This document shows, piece after piece, positions 1-7,557 of a stretch of DNA of 8,382 nucleotides. Position 1 is the first letter of the stretch, and the number at the start of each line of letters is the position of its first letter. A program made the translations under genes and the position numbers. The stretch is taken from positions 1-8,382 of the forward strand of contig JALZVZ010000113.1 in the NCBI GenBank assembly GCA_023299945.1. The letters are read 5' to 3'. Origin of the DNA: Altererythrobacter sp. (lineage in GTDB: Bacteria > Pseudomonadota > Alphaproteobacteria > Sphingomonadales > Sphingomonadaceae). The notes beneath the pieces are model-generated. The model ran no database searches and was not told where the DNA came from. It was given only the letters and a program-made list of their open reading frames with translations.

Positions 1-168
1 TTGCGTGCCCATCCAGGCGGCGACGCGCCCAAAGTGGTGTTTTGTACGACCGAGAATGACGTCGCCCATATCCGCAAAGCAATCGATGCTGGCGCAGACG
101 AATATGTGATGAAACCGTTCGATCACGAGACGCTTCAGATCAAGCTGCAACTCGTTGGGTTTAGCTGA
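1..168 (+). CDS. cheY: CheY-like response regulator, C-terminal fragment (5' end outside window)
   Basis: The frame is open from the first base and stops with TGA at 166-168, giving 55 residues of the second half of a receiver domain. Visible hallmarks are the beta-4 strand with the conserved switch Thr (VVFCTTEND), the alpha-4 segment IRKAIDAGADEYVMKPF, and the invariant Lys followed by Pro in MKPF. These are the usual residues that contact the phosphorylated Asp, which itself lies upstream of the window. The protein ends soon after alpha-5, with no output domain, as in single-domain CheY. It sits 12 bp before cheB in the same direction, so it is most simply the chemotaxis CheY that carries the signal from CheA to the flagellar motor. 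A single-domain receiver serving another histidine kinase is possible but less likely here. Confidence 0.85.
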   Translation: MRAHPGGDAPKVVFCTTENDVAHIRKAIDAGADEYVMKPFDHETLQIKLQLVGFS

Positions 169-170
169 TC

Positions 171-174
171 GAGG
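171..174 (+). promoter_or_regulatory. Ribosome binding site of cheB
   Basis: GAGG lies six bases before the ATG at 181, within the short cheY-cheB gap. It supports 181 as the real start even though this gives CheB a longer N-terminus than usual. Confidence 0.5.
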
Positions 175-180
175 CTTACT

Positions 181-1314
181 ATGAAGTCTCCTACGCCCTC
201 TCTACAAAAGCTTCACCCTAAGGTGGGCAACAGCCTATCAGGTAAGCCTGATCCGCGCGTCAACATCATGGTTGTCGACGATAGCTTGACCGTGCGCACC
301 GTCTTTGCGCGTATGGTTACAAGCGATGCTTCGCTCAATCTGGTTGCCACTGCCAGCAATGCAGAGGCCGCGATCGAACAATTGGCTAGCTGCTGCGTTG
401 ATGTCATCCTGCTTGATCTGGAAATGCCCGGCATGGGCGGGATAAAGGCCCTGCCTGCATTAATCAGGGCTTCGAAGGGTGCGAAAATTTTGATCGTGTC
501 ATCACTGACGAAACTGGGCGCGAAGCACACATTGGATGCGCTCGCATTGGGCGCGGCTGATACCTTGCTCAAGCCCAGATCCGGCGGTTTTGACGAGGCC
601 TATCGGCTAACGCTGCTCAGTAAAATCCGCGCGCTCGGCATTGGTCAAAACGATTCAACGCTCCCGCCAACACTGACCAATTCGCAGGATTATCAAACCG
701 CAATTGAGGCGCGCGAAACCGGACAAAAGCGCCCGGAAATCATCGCCTTTGGCGCATCCACCGGTGGCATCCACGCGCTCAATATTGTGCTGGGTACCCT
801 GCCCAAAAATTTCGATTTACCTATCGTCATCACTCAGCATTTGCCCGTAAGTTTCGTGCCAATCTTTGCCCGGCAAATTGCAGATGTGTCGGGCCGAAAA
901 ACGGTAATTGCAGGCGACGGCACAAGGATCGAGCGCGGCATAATCGCAATAGCTCCAGGTGATGCGCATCTGGAATTCACCCGCACAGGCGTCCATGTTT
1001 ACACCAAAAATTGCGACGAGCCGGCGGCGAGCGGCTGTCTTCCCTCGGTCGACCCCATGCTGGCCAGTCTAGCGAAAGTTTACGGCGGCCGCGTGCTGGG
1101 CATCATCCTTTCGGGCATGGGCCGTGACGGCGCCCAAGGCGCAGAAGCGCTCGTTGCAGCAGGCGGCACAATCATCGCGCAAGATGCCGCCAGTGCCGCT
1201 GTATGGGGCATGCCTGGCGCCGTATCCAAAGCAGGACTTGCCAGCGTCTGCCTGCCTCCAGAAGAGATCGCCAGCGCGATCACTTTTACCGCTGGACTTG
1301 CTGCATGGAGATAA
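181..1314 (+). CDS. cheB: Chemotaxis response regulator protein-glutamate methylesterase/glutamine deamidase CheB
   Basis: CheB removes methyl groups from receptor glutamates and deamidates receptor glutamines, resetting receptor sensitivity after CheA phosphorylates its receiver. The 377 residues fall into a receiver domain (about 27-150), a linker (about 151-184) and a C-terminal esterase domain (about 185-376). In the receiver, the acidic pair is D33-D34, the phospho-acceptor is D79 in LLDLEMPGMGG, the switch residue is in IVSS (about 107), and the conserved Lys is K131. In the esterase, the catalytic triad is S193 (GASTGG), H220 (TQH) and D316 (SGMGRDGA), so the enzyme looks intact. About 26 polar residues precede the receiver, more than in most CheB proteins. 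The GAGG before 181 argues for this start, and the next in-frame Met (30) falls inside the first beta strand. It follows cheY by 12 bp and overlaps cheR. Confidence 0.96.
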   Translation: MKSPTPSLQKLHPKVGNSLSGKPDPRVNIMVVDDSLTVRTVFARMVTSDASLNLVATASNAEAAIEQLASCCVDVILLDLEMPGMGGIKALPALIRASKGAKILIVSSLTKLGAKHTLDALALGAADTLLKPRSGGFDEAYRLTLLSKIRALGIGQNDSTLPPTLTNSQDYQTAIEARETGQKRPEIIAFGASTGGIHALNIVLGTLPKNFDLPIVITQHLPVSFVPIFARQIADVSGRKTVIAGDGTRIERGIIAIAPGDAHLEFTRTGVHVYTKNCDEPAASGCLPSVDPMLASLAKVYGGRVLGIILSGMGRDGAQGAEALVAAGGTIIAQDAASAAVWGMPGAVSKAGLASVCLPPEEIASAITFTAGLAAWR

Positions 1315-2180
1315 ATGAAACCTCCTTTCAGATCATTGCAGACCTTCTGATCAAACGCACTGGCCAGCAGCTAACGCAAAGTCGCCGCTGGCGCATTGGC
1401 ACGGCTTTGTCCGCCGTATTCAAGGAATATGGCGTTGAAAATGCTGAGCAGTTGGTCTGCGTGCTCGCCGATACGAAAGACCCTTTGCTAGAACGCAAAA
1501 TCGTCGAAGGTTTACTCAACAACGAAACCTATTTCTTCCGCGACAAACCAACATTTGATCAACTGCCTAAGGATATTCTTCCGCTGCTGGCCGAGCGCCG
1601 AAAATCCAGCCGCCGTTTGCGGATTTGGAGCGCTGGCTGCTCCACGGGGCAAGAGCCGCATTCCATCGCTATGGATTTAGATCAGCAGCGCGCGCGGTGG
1701 GCTGATTGGTCCGTAGAAATCCTTGGAACCGACATCTCGCAACATGCTTTGACCATTGCCTCGCGCGGTCTGTTCAGTCAGTTCGATGTGCAACGCGGCC
1801 TTAGTATACTGCAGACACTTCAGCATTTTTCAGAAGGCAATGAGGGTTGGCAATTGTCTGATAATATTCGCAAAAGATCGCGGTTCATGCAGCACAACAT
1901 TTTGGGCCGCCCGCCCTCGCCGGAGAAATTTGACCTGATTTTGTGCCGCAATGTGCTGCTGTATTTTGACAATCAAACACGCAACCACGTGCTTGACCGC
2001 TTGTTCAGCGCGCTGGCACCTGATGGCTTTTTGATGCTTGGTGCCGGAGAGAATATGGCGGGACTTAGTGGCAGGTTCTCATCTTCAAACGGGCTGCTCA
2101 GCACCTTTGAAATCGCCTCGGCCTGCACCAGCTTTAAGAGTGCAAGCACCGTCTTGGCACATGGTGACAATCCCGCCTAG
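1305..2180 (+). CDS. cheR: Chemotaxis protein glutamate O-methyltransferase CheR
   Basis: CheR transfers methyl from S-adenosylmethionine to glutamates in the cytoplasmic helices of MCPs, opposing CheB. The 291-residue protein has the N-terminal helical CheR domain (about 3-80) ending in NNETYFFRD (72-80), then a Rossmann methyltransferase domain. SAM-binding motif I is IWSAGCSTGQEP (107-118). GTDIS (141-145) is the acidic beta-2 motif, FDVQRGL (160-166) is typical of CheR, LCRNVLLYF (213-221) is the motif IV region, and GFLMLGAGE (241-249) is the post-IV strand. The frame is open further upstream, but those residues (rich in Arg and Cys) are out-of-frame cheB sequence with no CheR similarity. 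ATG 1305 gives the family-like start MEINETSFQ. That start lies 10 bp inside cheB and has no clear Shine-Dalgarno sequence, which points to translational coupling with cheB. Confidence 0.95.
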   Translation: MEINETSFQIIADLLIKRTGQQLTQSRRWRIGTALSAVFKEYGVENAEQLVCVLADTKDPLLERKIVEGLLNNETYFFRDKPTFDQLPKDILPLLAERRKSSRRLRIWSAGCSTGQEPHSIAMDLDQQRARWADWSVEILGTDISQHALTIASRGLFSQFDVQRGLSILQTLQHFSEGNEGWQLSDNIRKRSRFMQHNILGRPPSPEKFDLILCRNVLLYFDNQTRNHVLDRLFSALAPDGFLMLGAGENMAGLSGRFSSSNGLLSTFEIASACTSFKSASTVLAHGDNPA

Positions 2181-2213
2181 GCAGCCTGCATCCGTATAAA
2201 TGCGCAGCAGATG

Positions 2214-2230
2214 GTAAACACGGCGTTTAC
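2214..2230. repeat. 17-bp palindrome, possible operator
   Basis: GTAAAC-ACGGC-GTTTAC has perfect 6-bp arms and a 5-bp spacer. It lies 34 bp after the cheR stop and directly touches TATAAA at 2231-2236. If that hexamer is a -10 element, the palindrome fills the spacer of the promoter, where a repressor would block polymerase. No convincing -35 hexamer is seen at the matching place. The arms could also form a weak RNA hairpin, but no U-run follows, so it is not a standard terminator. Confidence 0.35.
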
Positions 2231-2366
2231 TATAAATTATCGAAATTACATTAGCCCCTGAAACATGCACGGTGAAATTGTATGTAAATTGGGGAGCAAA
2301 ATTTTGAATCGGGACCATATTTCTAGACTGGCTTCGGCAAGCGCACGTCTCATCTGCTCCAACGCT

Positions 2367-2370
2367 GGGA
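2367..2370 (+). promoter_or_regulatory. Weak ribosome binding site of the MCP gene
   Basis: GGGA is seven bases before ATG 2378. It is modest, but it supports this start; the next in-frame Met is residue 88, inside the loop between the membrane helices. Confidence 0.35.
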
Positions 2371-2377
2371 AATCTGC

Positions 2378-3832
2378 ATGACCGAATTATCCAATCTCGA
2401 TGCGCTATCCACGCCCGATGATAAAGCTGTATCCACCGCACCCAGTGCAGACGCTTTTCGTTACGATAGTGCCACCCAAGGAGCCATTTTGGGATTGCTT
2501 TCACGGCTGAGTGAAACCGCAAAAGTCGCCATCATTACCATTTTACCCCTGTCGCTTGTGCTCTTGTTAGGCGCGATTTCATACGCCGCCTTGGGCAATA
2601 TTTCTCAAACAATTGTGTCGGGCGATACGCAGGCAATGGCTAAAGCCGCAGCCAATGCTGAAACCTTGCGCGGTGTCATCATCGGTATTGTGTTTGCAGG
2701 TCTATTGATTGCGATTGGATCGATCATTGCAATCAAAGCGGATGTTATCCGCGCATCACGCGATTTGGTTGATTGCCTCTGCCAGGTTGCAAGAGGACGC
2801 AGCGATATTGTCGTACCACACCGAAACCGAAGTGATGATTTTGGCAAGCTCGGTGATGTGATTGAGGAAGTGCGGCTTGCTGGCATTGAGTTTGCTCAAA
2901 TGCACACAGAGCGCACAGCCCGCGCCAATCAGGAAATTGAAGAACAGGCACGCCTGCATTTGCAGCGCGAAGAGAATGACGCCAAGCGAGACGCTATGCT
3001 CGCCAATCTGGCCAAGCAATTTGAACATACCGTGGGCGAAGTGGTCAGCGGCGTTGCCTCCGCCTCCAGCCAATTGCAGGCCACGGCCAGCAAAATGGCC
3101 GAAACAGCAGAAGAAACCTCGCGCCAAACATCAGAAGTCGCAAGCTATATGCAAGAAGCCAATGCAGGCGCAACAGCAGCGGCGGCGGCAAGTGATGAAT
3201 TTGCGCTATCTATCGGCGAAATCAGCCGTCAGGCCGCATCCTCTGCCGAGATGGCCCGCGATGCAACGCACTCCGCGCAACAAGCTGATAAGACCATTTC
3301 TGCACTCTCCGCTTCTGCTGAAGAAGTCGGCGAGATTGTGGAGTTGATCCATACGATCGCACAGCGCACCAATCTGCTCGCATTGAATGCTTCCATTGAG
3401 GCGGCGCGCGGCGGCGAATCTGGCCGCGGCTTTGCCGTGGTTGCATCTGAGGTAAAAGAACTCGCCATGCAGACCAGCCGCGCCACCGATCAAGTCTCTC
3501 AACAAATCCGTTCGATGCAGGAAACCACCGATGCCAGCGTTGCGGCATTGGGCACTATTGCGGGGCAAATTGCGCAATTGGAAAGTACGTCGGTTTCCAT
3601 CGCCAGCGCGGTGGATCAGCAATCAGTCGCAGGACAGGATTTGGCCCGCAGCATTGATTTGGCCGCCCGCAGCTCAGAGCGCGTATCCTCCAATATTGGC
3701 GATGTCCGCTCTTTGTCATTGTCGACCGGCGTCGCCGCCTCGCAAGTGCTGTCTTCCTCGACCGAGCTTGAGACACAGGCGACCAAATTGCGCAGCCAAG
3801 CAGATGCGTTTTTGCAGAAAATCCGCGACTGA
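2378..3832 (+). CDS. Methyl-accepting chemotaxis protein with minimal periplasmic loop
   Basis: This 484-residue receptor-type signal transducer would control CheA through CheW. The sequence shows a 48-residue N-terminal tail, TM1 (about 49-72), a loop of only about 25 residues, TM2 (about 98-119), a HAMP-like linker (about 120-173, with DDFG at 153-156 as the DExG-type motif), and a long Ala-rich coiled coil with the signalling hairpin tip at about 327-363. The tip reads [17 protein letters not shown] then [16 protein letters not shown]337, E341 and R344 match residues that contact CheA/CheW and neighbouring receptors in well-studied MCPs. Paired acidic residues E245-E246 and E315-E316 are candidate methylation sites. 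There is no dCache, 4HB or PAS domain and no C-terminal NWETF-like tether. Its place right after cheB-cheR fits a substrate of both. The ligand cannot be predicted. Confidence 0.93.
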   Translation: MTELSNLDALSTPDDKAVSTAPSADAFRYDSATQGAILGLLSRLSETAKVAIITILPLSLVLLLGAISYAALGNISQTIVSGDTQAMAKAAANAETLRGVIIGIVFAGLLIAIGSIIAIKADVIRASRDLVDCLCQVARGRSDIVVPHRNRSDDFGKLGDVIEEVRLAGIEFAQMHTERTARANQEIEEQARLHLQREENDAKRDAMLANLAKQFEHTVGEVVSGVASASSQLQATASKMAETAEETSRQTSEVASYMQEANAGATAAAAASDEFALSIGEISRQAASSAEMARDATHSAQQADKTISALSASAEEVGEIVELIHTIAQRTNLLALNASIEAARGGESGRGFAVVASEVKELAMQTSRATDQVSQQIRSMQETTDASVAALGTIAGQIAQLESTSVSIASAVDQQSVAGQDLARSIDLAARSSERVSSNIGDVRSLSLSTGVAASQVLSSSTELETQATKLRSQADAFLQKIRD

Positions 3833-3989
3833 TTAAGCGGCCGATCTTGCAGATTTTGCGATCGATGAGGTGGCGTTACGAATTGAAATGGCTGTGGACG
3901 GTGGCATGGACGGAGGCACACCAGCCGGAAAGCGCAACTGCCTGGAAGCTAGTTTAATCTGACAAGGCCATCAAACCATGCTGCAACAC
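3833..3989. other. Convergent intergenic gap between MCP and uxuA
   Basis: Both flanking genes end here, so a bidirectional terminator would be expected, but I find no strong GC stem with a T-run on either strand. The gap contains a 12-bp imperfect tandem repeat (3894-3905 and 3906-3917, 10 of 12 bases alike) and a 24-codon reading frame from ATG 3888 to TGA 3960-3962 with no good ribosome site, which I do not regard as a gene. Confidence 0.4.
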
Positions 3990-5171
3990 TCACACTTCCG
4001 CAGAAACCGCCCGAATGACCCCGCGGATCTCAGCTAGGCCCTTCATGCGGCCAATCGCTGAATAGCCCGGGTTGGATGTCTTGCTGATATCTCCCAGCAT
4101 CAAATGGCCGTGATCGGGCCGGATGAAAATTTCCCGCCCCAATGCACGCTCATTGTCTACCAAATTGCGGATCACTGCGACCATATTGATATCGCTATCA
4201 AGGTGGCTTGCTTCAAAAAACGAGCGTTGCTCAGCCGGATCGCGAGTCACACCGCGCAGATGCGCAAAATGTATCCGGTCGCGAAACTGCTGCGCCATTT
4301 GCGGCAGATCATTGTCGGGTCTGCTGCCGTAAGTACCGACACATAAAGTAATGCCATTGCACGGGCTAGGAGCCGCTTCGAACAATTGATCGAGGTCATC
4401 CGGCGTGCAGATCACGCGCGGCAGGCCGAACATATCCCATGGCGGATCGTCGGGATGTATCGCCAGCTTCACATCCAGCTTTTCAGCGACAGGCAAAACG
4501 CGGGCAAGAAAAGCGACAAGGTTTGCCCGCAAAGCATCGTGATCCATATGCGCGTAGCGAGCCAGAGCTGCGCGGAAATCATCCAGCGAATAGGCATCCG
4601 TCATTCGCCCCGGCAGCCCTGCGATAATCGTCTGGGTTAGCTCGGCCTGCTCAGCTGCATCCATGGTCTCAAAGGTGCTTTTCGCTCGTGCGATCTCATC
4701 GACGCAGTAATCTGCCTGAGCATTTTCGCGCTTCAGAATAAACAGATCAAAGGCAGCAAAACGGTCCTGATCAAAGCGCAACGCATAAACGCCGCTGGGC
4801 AATTGGTAGCGCAAATCGGTGCGCGTCCAATCAATCACAGGCATGAAATTGTAGCAAATGGTTTTGATGCCCTCTGCCGCCAAATTCTCCATGCTTTTGA
4901 TCCATGCAGCAACGTATTTCCCGTGGCCGTCGGCCGCGAGCTTAATATCATCATGGACCGGAATGCTCTCCACCACTGTCCAATGCAGCGGGGTCAGGCT
5001 GGCGTTGTCTTCCTCAACCATTGCCTTATGCGCAGCGATCCGATCACGCGGCCAAGCCTCGCCAATGGGGATGTCGTGCAGCGCGCTGACAATATCGGTC
5101 GCGCCGGTTTGGCGGATTTCTGCAAGGCTAACGGGATCATTAGGCCCAAACCAACGCCAAGATTCGCGCAT
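3990..5171 (-). CDS. uxuA: Mannonate dehydratase
   Basis: UxuA (EC 4.2.1.8) dehydrates D-mannonate to 2-keto-3-deoxy-D-gluconate in the cytoplasmic hexuronate pathway. The 393 residues match the usual length (about 394 in E. coli). The N-terminus SWRWFGPNDPVSLAEIRQTG is highly typical, followed by ALHDIPIGEAW (30-40). The TIM-barrel metal site is represented by H239 (IHPDDPPW), C277 (TLCVGTYGSRPDND), H304 (HFAHLRG) and D353 with H354 (RPDHGHLM). These match the His/Cys/His/Asp set that holds Mn(II) or Fe(II) and the adjacent catalytic His in the family, so the enzyme looks complete. The start is fixed by family alignment and a strong upstream ribosome site. It is the last visible gene of the minus-strand operon, 14 bp after the transporter stop. 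UxuB and uronate isomerase UxaC are not in the window. Confidence 0.96.
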   Translation of the reverse strand: MRESWRWFGPNDPVSLAEIRQTGATDIVSALHDIPIGEAWPRDRIAAHKAMVEEDNASLTPLHWTVVESIPVHDDIKLAADGHGKYVAAWIKSMENLAAEGIKTICYNFMPVIDWTRTDLRYQLPSGVYALRFDQDRFAAFDLFILKRENAQADYCVDEIARAKSTFETMDAAEQAELTQTIIAGLPGRMTDAYSLDDFRAALARYAHMDHDALRANLVAFLARVLPVAEKLDVKLAIHPDDPPWDMFGLPRVICTPDDLDQLFEAAPSPCNGITLCVGTYGSRPDNDLPQMAQQFRDRIHFAHLRGVTRDPAEQRSFFEASHLDSDINMVAVIRNLVDNERALGREIFIRPDHGHLMLGDISKTSNPGYSAIGRMKGLAEIRGVIRAVSAEV

Positions 5172-5175
5172 ATTT

Positions 5176-5185
5176 CTCCCCTTCC
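5176..5185 (-). promoter_or_regulatory. Strong ribosome binding site of uxuA
   Basis: On the minus strand, GGAAGGGGAG fills almost the whole gap between the transporter stop and the uxuA ATG; the GGAAGG part is eight bases from the start. It is the best Shine-Dalgarno sequence in this operon, whereas kdgK and the transporter lack one. UxuA may therefore be translated more strongly than the genes before it. Confidence 0.65.
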
Positions 5186-6445
5186 TTAGCTATCGATCAT
5201 GCCCATAAGGCCCTGAAAGCCCATATAGCCGGTCACCAACGAAAACAGGAAGATACCAACCAGTCCCGCATTGGTGAGCGCGGAATTGCGGTGTGCCCCC
5301 ATCAGATCGGCTCTGCTGCCAAGGTAGATTATACAGGCGACCGTCACGGGCAAGAGCACCACGTTAAACGCTTGCGAGAGGATCAGCACGAAAACGGGAC
5401 GCGCATCAAACAGCGGCACAACCAAACCAAGCAGCGAAATTGCAAAAACAAAGATACGGTATTTGGGCAGGGTCATATCACGCGGGGTGCCGCGAAAATC
5501 GCACAGTAGCCAAGGGATCATCAAAAGATTGGGAAATTGCGAAGAGACGCCTGCGGCAATGATGCCAATGGCAAAGATCGACACGGCCAGCGGTCCGGCC
5601 AATGGCTCCAGAAGGCCAATCATTTGCGACGCAGAGTCCAGCCCGATACCTTGCGCAAACAAACTGCCTGCCGCCGCCGCCATAATCGACGCGCTGATAA
5701 CGAACATCATAATGGCAGCAAAGGCCGCATCGCGGCGCTGTTGTTTATCGTGTGCAATCGTCCAGCCTGCCTCCTTCACCAAAGTCGTGCGGATGATGAA
5801 TAGGCCAGAGAAAATCGTTGTGCCCACCATCGACGCGATCAGCAGCAATGGTCCCGTTTCACTCGATGCGACATCCGGCACAGAGGGAACCAGCCCTGCC
5901 ACCATTGCCCCCACTGGCGGCATCAGAAGGAAGAAATTGAGCACAAAACACGCAGCCATAATCGCCACGATCACGGCCAAAGTGCGCTCAAACACCTGAG
6001 TGCGTCCGCTCCAGAAGATGAAATACGCCACCGCGCAGAAAAACGCCGCCCAATAGATCGGCGCAATACCGCCTGCGATCATTGTCTTGGACCATTCGTA
6101 GCTGATCTCAGCCACGATACCCATGACGCCCATCACACTGCCGCACACGCCCACGCCCAGCGCCGCGATAAAGAATATGCCGACGCCAGGGTGGATGTGT
6201 TTTCGGAACGCCTCCAGCGCTGTCTCGCCGGTCACCAATGTGTAGCGGCCATAGGTCGCAATCATCAGATAGGTCGCCGCGCAAGAGATCAGCACAGTCC
6301 ACAGCAAGCTCATGCCGTAATTGGCGCCCGCTGTGGCCATTGTGGTCACAGAGCCAGTGCCAATGTTAAAGCCCAGCAAGAATATGCCCGGCAGGAACAA
6401 TGCCAGCTTAGCCTTCCAGCCCGACCGATCCGCCTTGTCTATCAT
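5186..6445 (-). CDS. Nramp-fold membrane transporter lacking the canonical metal-binding motifs
   Basis: This is a 419-residue polytopic inner-membrane protein with roughly eleven hydrophobic segments. The pattern LPGIFLLGFNIGTGS...ATAGANYGMSLLW (about 18-49) aligns with Nramp TM1, where the family has GPG...DPGN...AGA.YGY.LLW. VGTTIFSGLFIIRTTLV (207-223) aligns with Nramp TM6 (IGATIMPHNLFLHSALV). The metal ligands are replaced: the Asp and Asn of DPGN become G29 and S32, and the Met and His of MPH become F212 and G214. The fold is thus recognisable, but ordinary Mn/Fe binding as in known Nramps is doubtful. The start is secure because an in-frame TAG lies three codons upstream. It is 38 bp after kdgK and 14 bp before uxuA. 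It may import a sugar acid using the LeuT-type fold, or supply a metal such as Mn for UxuA by a different site. Annotation pipelines would probably label it a divalent metal transporter. Confidence 0.8.
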   Translation of the reverse strand: MIDKADRSGWKAKLALFLPGIFLLGFNIGTGSVTTMATAGANYGMSLLWTVLISCAATYLMIATYGRYTLVTGETALEAFRKHIHPGVGIFFIAALGVGVCGSVMGVMGIVAEISYEWSKTMIAGGIAPIYWAAFFCAVAYFIFWSGRTQVFERTLAVIVAIMAACFVLNFFLLMPPVGAMVAGLVPSVPDVASSETGPLLLIASMVGTTIFSGLFIIRTTLVKEAGWTIAHDKQQRRDAAFAAIMMFVISASIMAAAAGSLFAQGIGLDSASQMIGLLEPLAGPLAVSIFAIGIIAAGVSSQFPNLLMIPWLLCDFRGTPRDMTLPKYRIFVFAISLLGLVVPLFDARPVFVLILSQAFNVVLLPVTVACIIYLGSRADLMGAHRNSALTNAGLVGIFLFSLVTGYMGFQGLMGMIDS

Positions 6446-6483
6446 GACGGCCCGCTATCAGGAGAAGAAGGCAATGCGCCCAT

Positions 6484-7515
6484 CTATCTTTGCACGCGGC
6501 CTGAACCGTCGCCGGACATTAGTTTTTCCACTTCGGGCACGGTGACGCGGTTAAAGTCGCCGAGGATGGAATGCTTGAGGCAACTGGCGGCCACCGCAAA
6601 CTCTAGACTTTGCTGACGGTCTTCATAGGCGTTGAGGCCATAGATGATCGCCGAGGCGAAGCTGTCACCGCCTCCGACACGATCGACGATGTCGGTCATC
6701 TCGTAACGGCGCGAGAGTTTGAACCCGCCGTCTCTTGTCCGCAAACACGCCGACCAATTGTTGCGGTCTGCACTCATGCTTTCCCGCAAGGTAATCGCGA
6801 TCGTGTGCATGTCGGGATAGATATCGAGCACCTTGGCAGACAAAGCCTCATACTTCGCCGTATCCAGCTCGCCGCTTTCAACATCCACATCGACCGAGAT
6901 ATCGAGCGATTTCTGGCAGTCTTCCTCATTGGCAATGCCAACATCGACATATTTCACCAGCTCACGCATGACTTCGGGTGCGGTCTTGCCGTACTTCCAC
7001 AATTTACCGCGGAAGTTGAAATCGCAAGACACCGTTACGCCCGCCGCTTTCGCGGCTTTTACGCACTCAAGACTAAGGTCTGCTGCCGATTGGCTGAGCG
7101 CTGGCGTGATGCCGGTAATGTGCAGCCATTTCGCCCCAGCAAAGATCGCATCCCAATCAAAATCGCCTGGGCCAGCTTGGCAGATGGACGAACGATCACG
7201 GTCATAGACAACTTTGGAGGGACGCTGGTTTGCGCCTGTTTCCAAGAAGTAGATGCCCACGCGGTCACCGCTGCGCTTAATCTGCGCTGTATCCACGCCA
7301 AAACTGCGCAGCTCTCGGATCGCGGCCTCGCCAATATCATTATCCGGCAGCGCCGAGACAAAGCCAGCATCGAGCCCGTAATTGGCAAGCGCGACCGCGA
7401 CATTGGCTTCGCCCCCGCCAAAAGTTGCCTCAAATGCAGGCGATTGAAAAAAGCGCTCATGCCCCGGCGTCTTAAGCCGCAGCATGATTTCGCCGAACGA
7501 TAGAAATTGAGTCAT
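6484..7515 (-). CDS. kdgK: 2-keto-3-deoxygluconate kinase (PfkB family)
   Basis: KdgK phosphorylates 2-keto-3-deoxygluconate with ATP to give KDPG, which KDPG aldolase splits into pyruvate and glyceraldehyde 3-phosphate. The 343 residues show the PfkB N-terminal pattern [15 protein letters not shown] (4-18), the substrate-side glycine motif [16 protein letters not shown] (32-47), and the C-terminal PfkB signature [14 protein letters not shown] (275-288), where D284 is the catalytic base and the glycines form the anion hole. It is longer than the E. coli enzyme (309), with an acidic insert at about 204-222. The FGEIMLRL start fits ATG 7515, but no Shine-Dalgarno sequence precedes it; the leader instead carries CTCCTCCCC. 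Flanking uxuA and an SDR make KDG the likely substrate over fructose or ribose. Close relatives acting on 2-keto-3-deoxygalactonate cannot be excluded. Confidence 0.9.
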   Translation of the reverse strand: MTQFLSFGEIMLRLKTPGHERFFQSPAFEATFGGGEANVAVALANYGLDAGFVSALPDNDIGEAAIRELRSFGVDTAQIKRSGDRVGIYFLETGANQRPSKVVYDRDRSSICQAGPGDFDWDAIFAGAKWLHITGITPALSQSAADLSLECVKAAKAAGVTVSCDFNFRGKLWKYGKTAPEVMRELVKYVDVGIANEEDCQKSLDISVDVDVESGELDTAKYEALSAKVLDIYPDMHTIAITLRESMSADRNNWSACLRTRDGGFKLSRRYEMTDIVDRVGGGDSFASAIIYGLNAYEDRQQSLEFAVAASCLKHSILGDFNRVTVPEVEKLMSGDGSGRVQR

Positions 7516-7557
7516 TTGGGGAGGAGCTTTCGTGTGTCCTAGGAGTAATGAAAAGCC

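Larger units (their letters stand above)
2181..2377. promoter_or_regulatory. AT-rich intergenic region before the MCP gene, probable promoter region
   Basis: This 197-bp gap has no credible gene and is clearly more AT-rich than its flanks, as expected for a promoter region. It holds the 17-bp palindrome at 2214-2230 abutting TATAAA (2231-2236), a perfect 10-bp palindrome CAAAATTTTG (2297-2306), and a direct repeat of AAATTG spaced by five bases around 2275-2291. No hairpin followed by a T-run is seen after cheR, so read-through from the che operon into the MCP remains possible. I see no good sigma-54, sigma-28 or CtrA site. Confidence 0.4.

Noticed and set aside
1203..1304. Upstream extension of cheR to an earlier ATG at 1203
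   Set aside because: The extra 34 residues are out-of-frame cheB sequence and have no CheR similarity; ATG 1305 gives the family-like start.
2214..2230. LacI-type operator
   Set aside because: The arms resemble half-sites of some LacI-family operators, but the 5-bp spacer lacks the central CG and tight spacing those sites have.
2214..2240. Hairpin after cheR as an intrinsic terminator
   Set aside because: The stem is only 6 bp with mixed A/T, and the following bases TATAAATTAT are not a T-run.
2085..2522. Minus-strand frame spanning the cheR end, the gap and the MCP start
   Set aside because: It overlaps two solid genes and an AT-rich promoter-like gap, with no family resemblance.
3888..3962. 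24-codon ORF in the convergent gap, with repeated DGG-coding units
   Set aside because: No ribosome site, no known relative, and the repeat is only a 12-bp imperfect duplication.
5463..5999. Plus-strand reading frame (178 codons) opposite the transporter
   Set aside because: Its Ala/Ile-rich composition follows from the antisense of membrane helices; no domain or start signal.
6610..7503. Long plus-strand reading frame (297 codons) opposite kdgK
   Set aside because: It mirrors the strongly supported kdgK on the other strand, shows no recognisable domain and has no ribosome site; antisense frames are common in GC-rich genes.
7537..7544. Palindrome TCCTAGGA between the SDR gene and kdgK
   Set aside because: Eight bases are too short to be significant, and nothing else supports a site.
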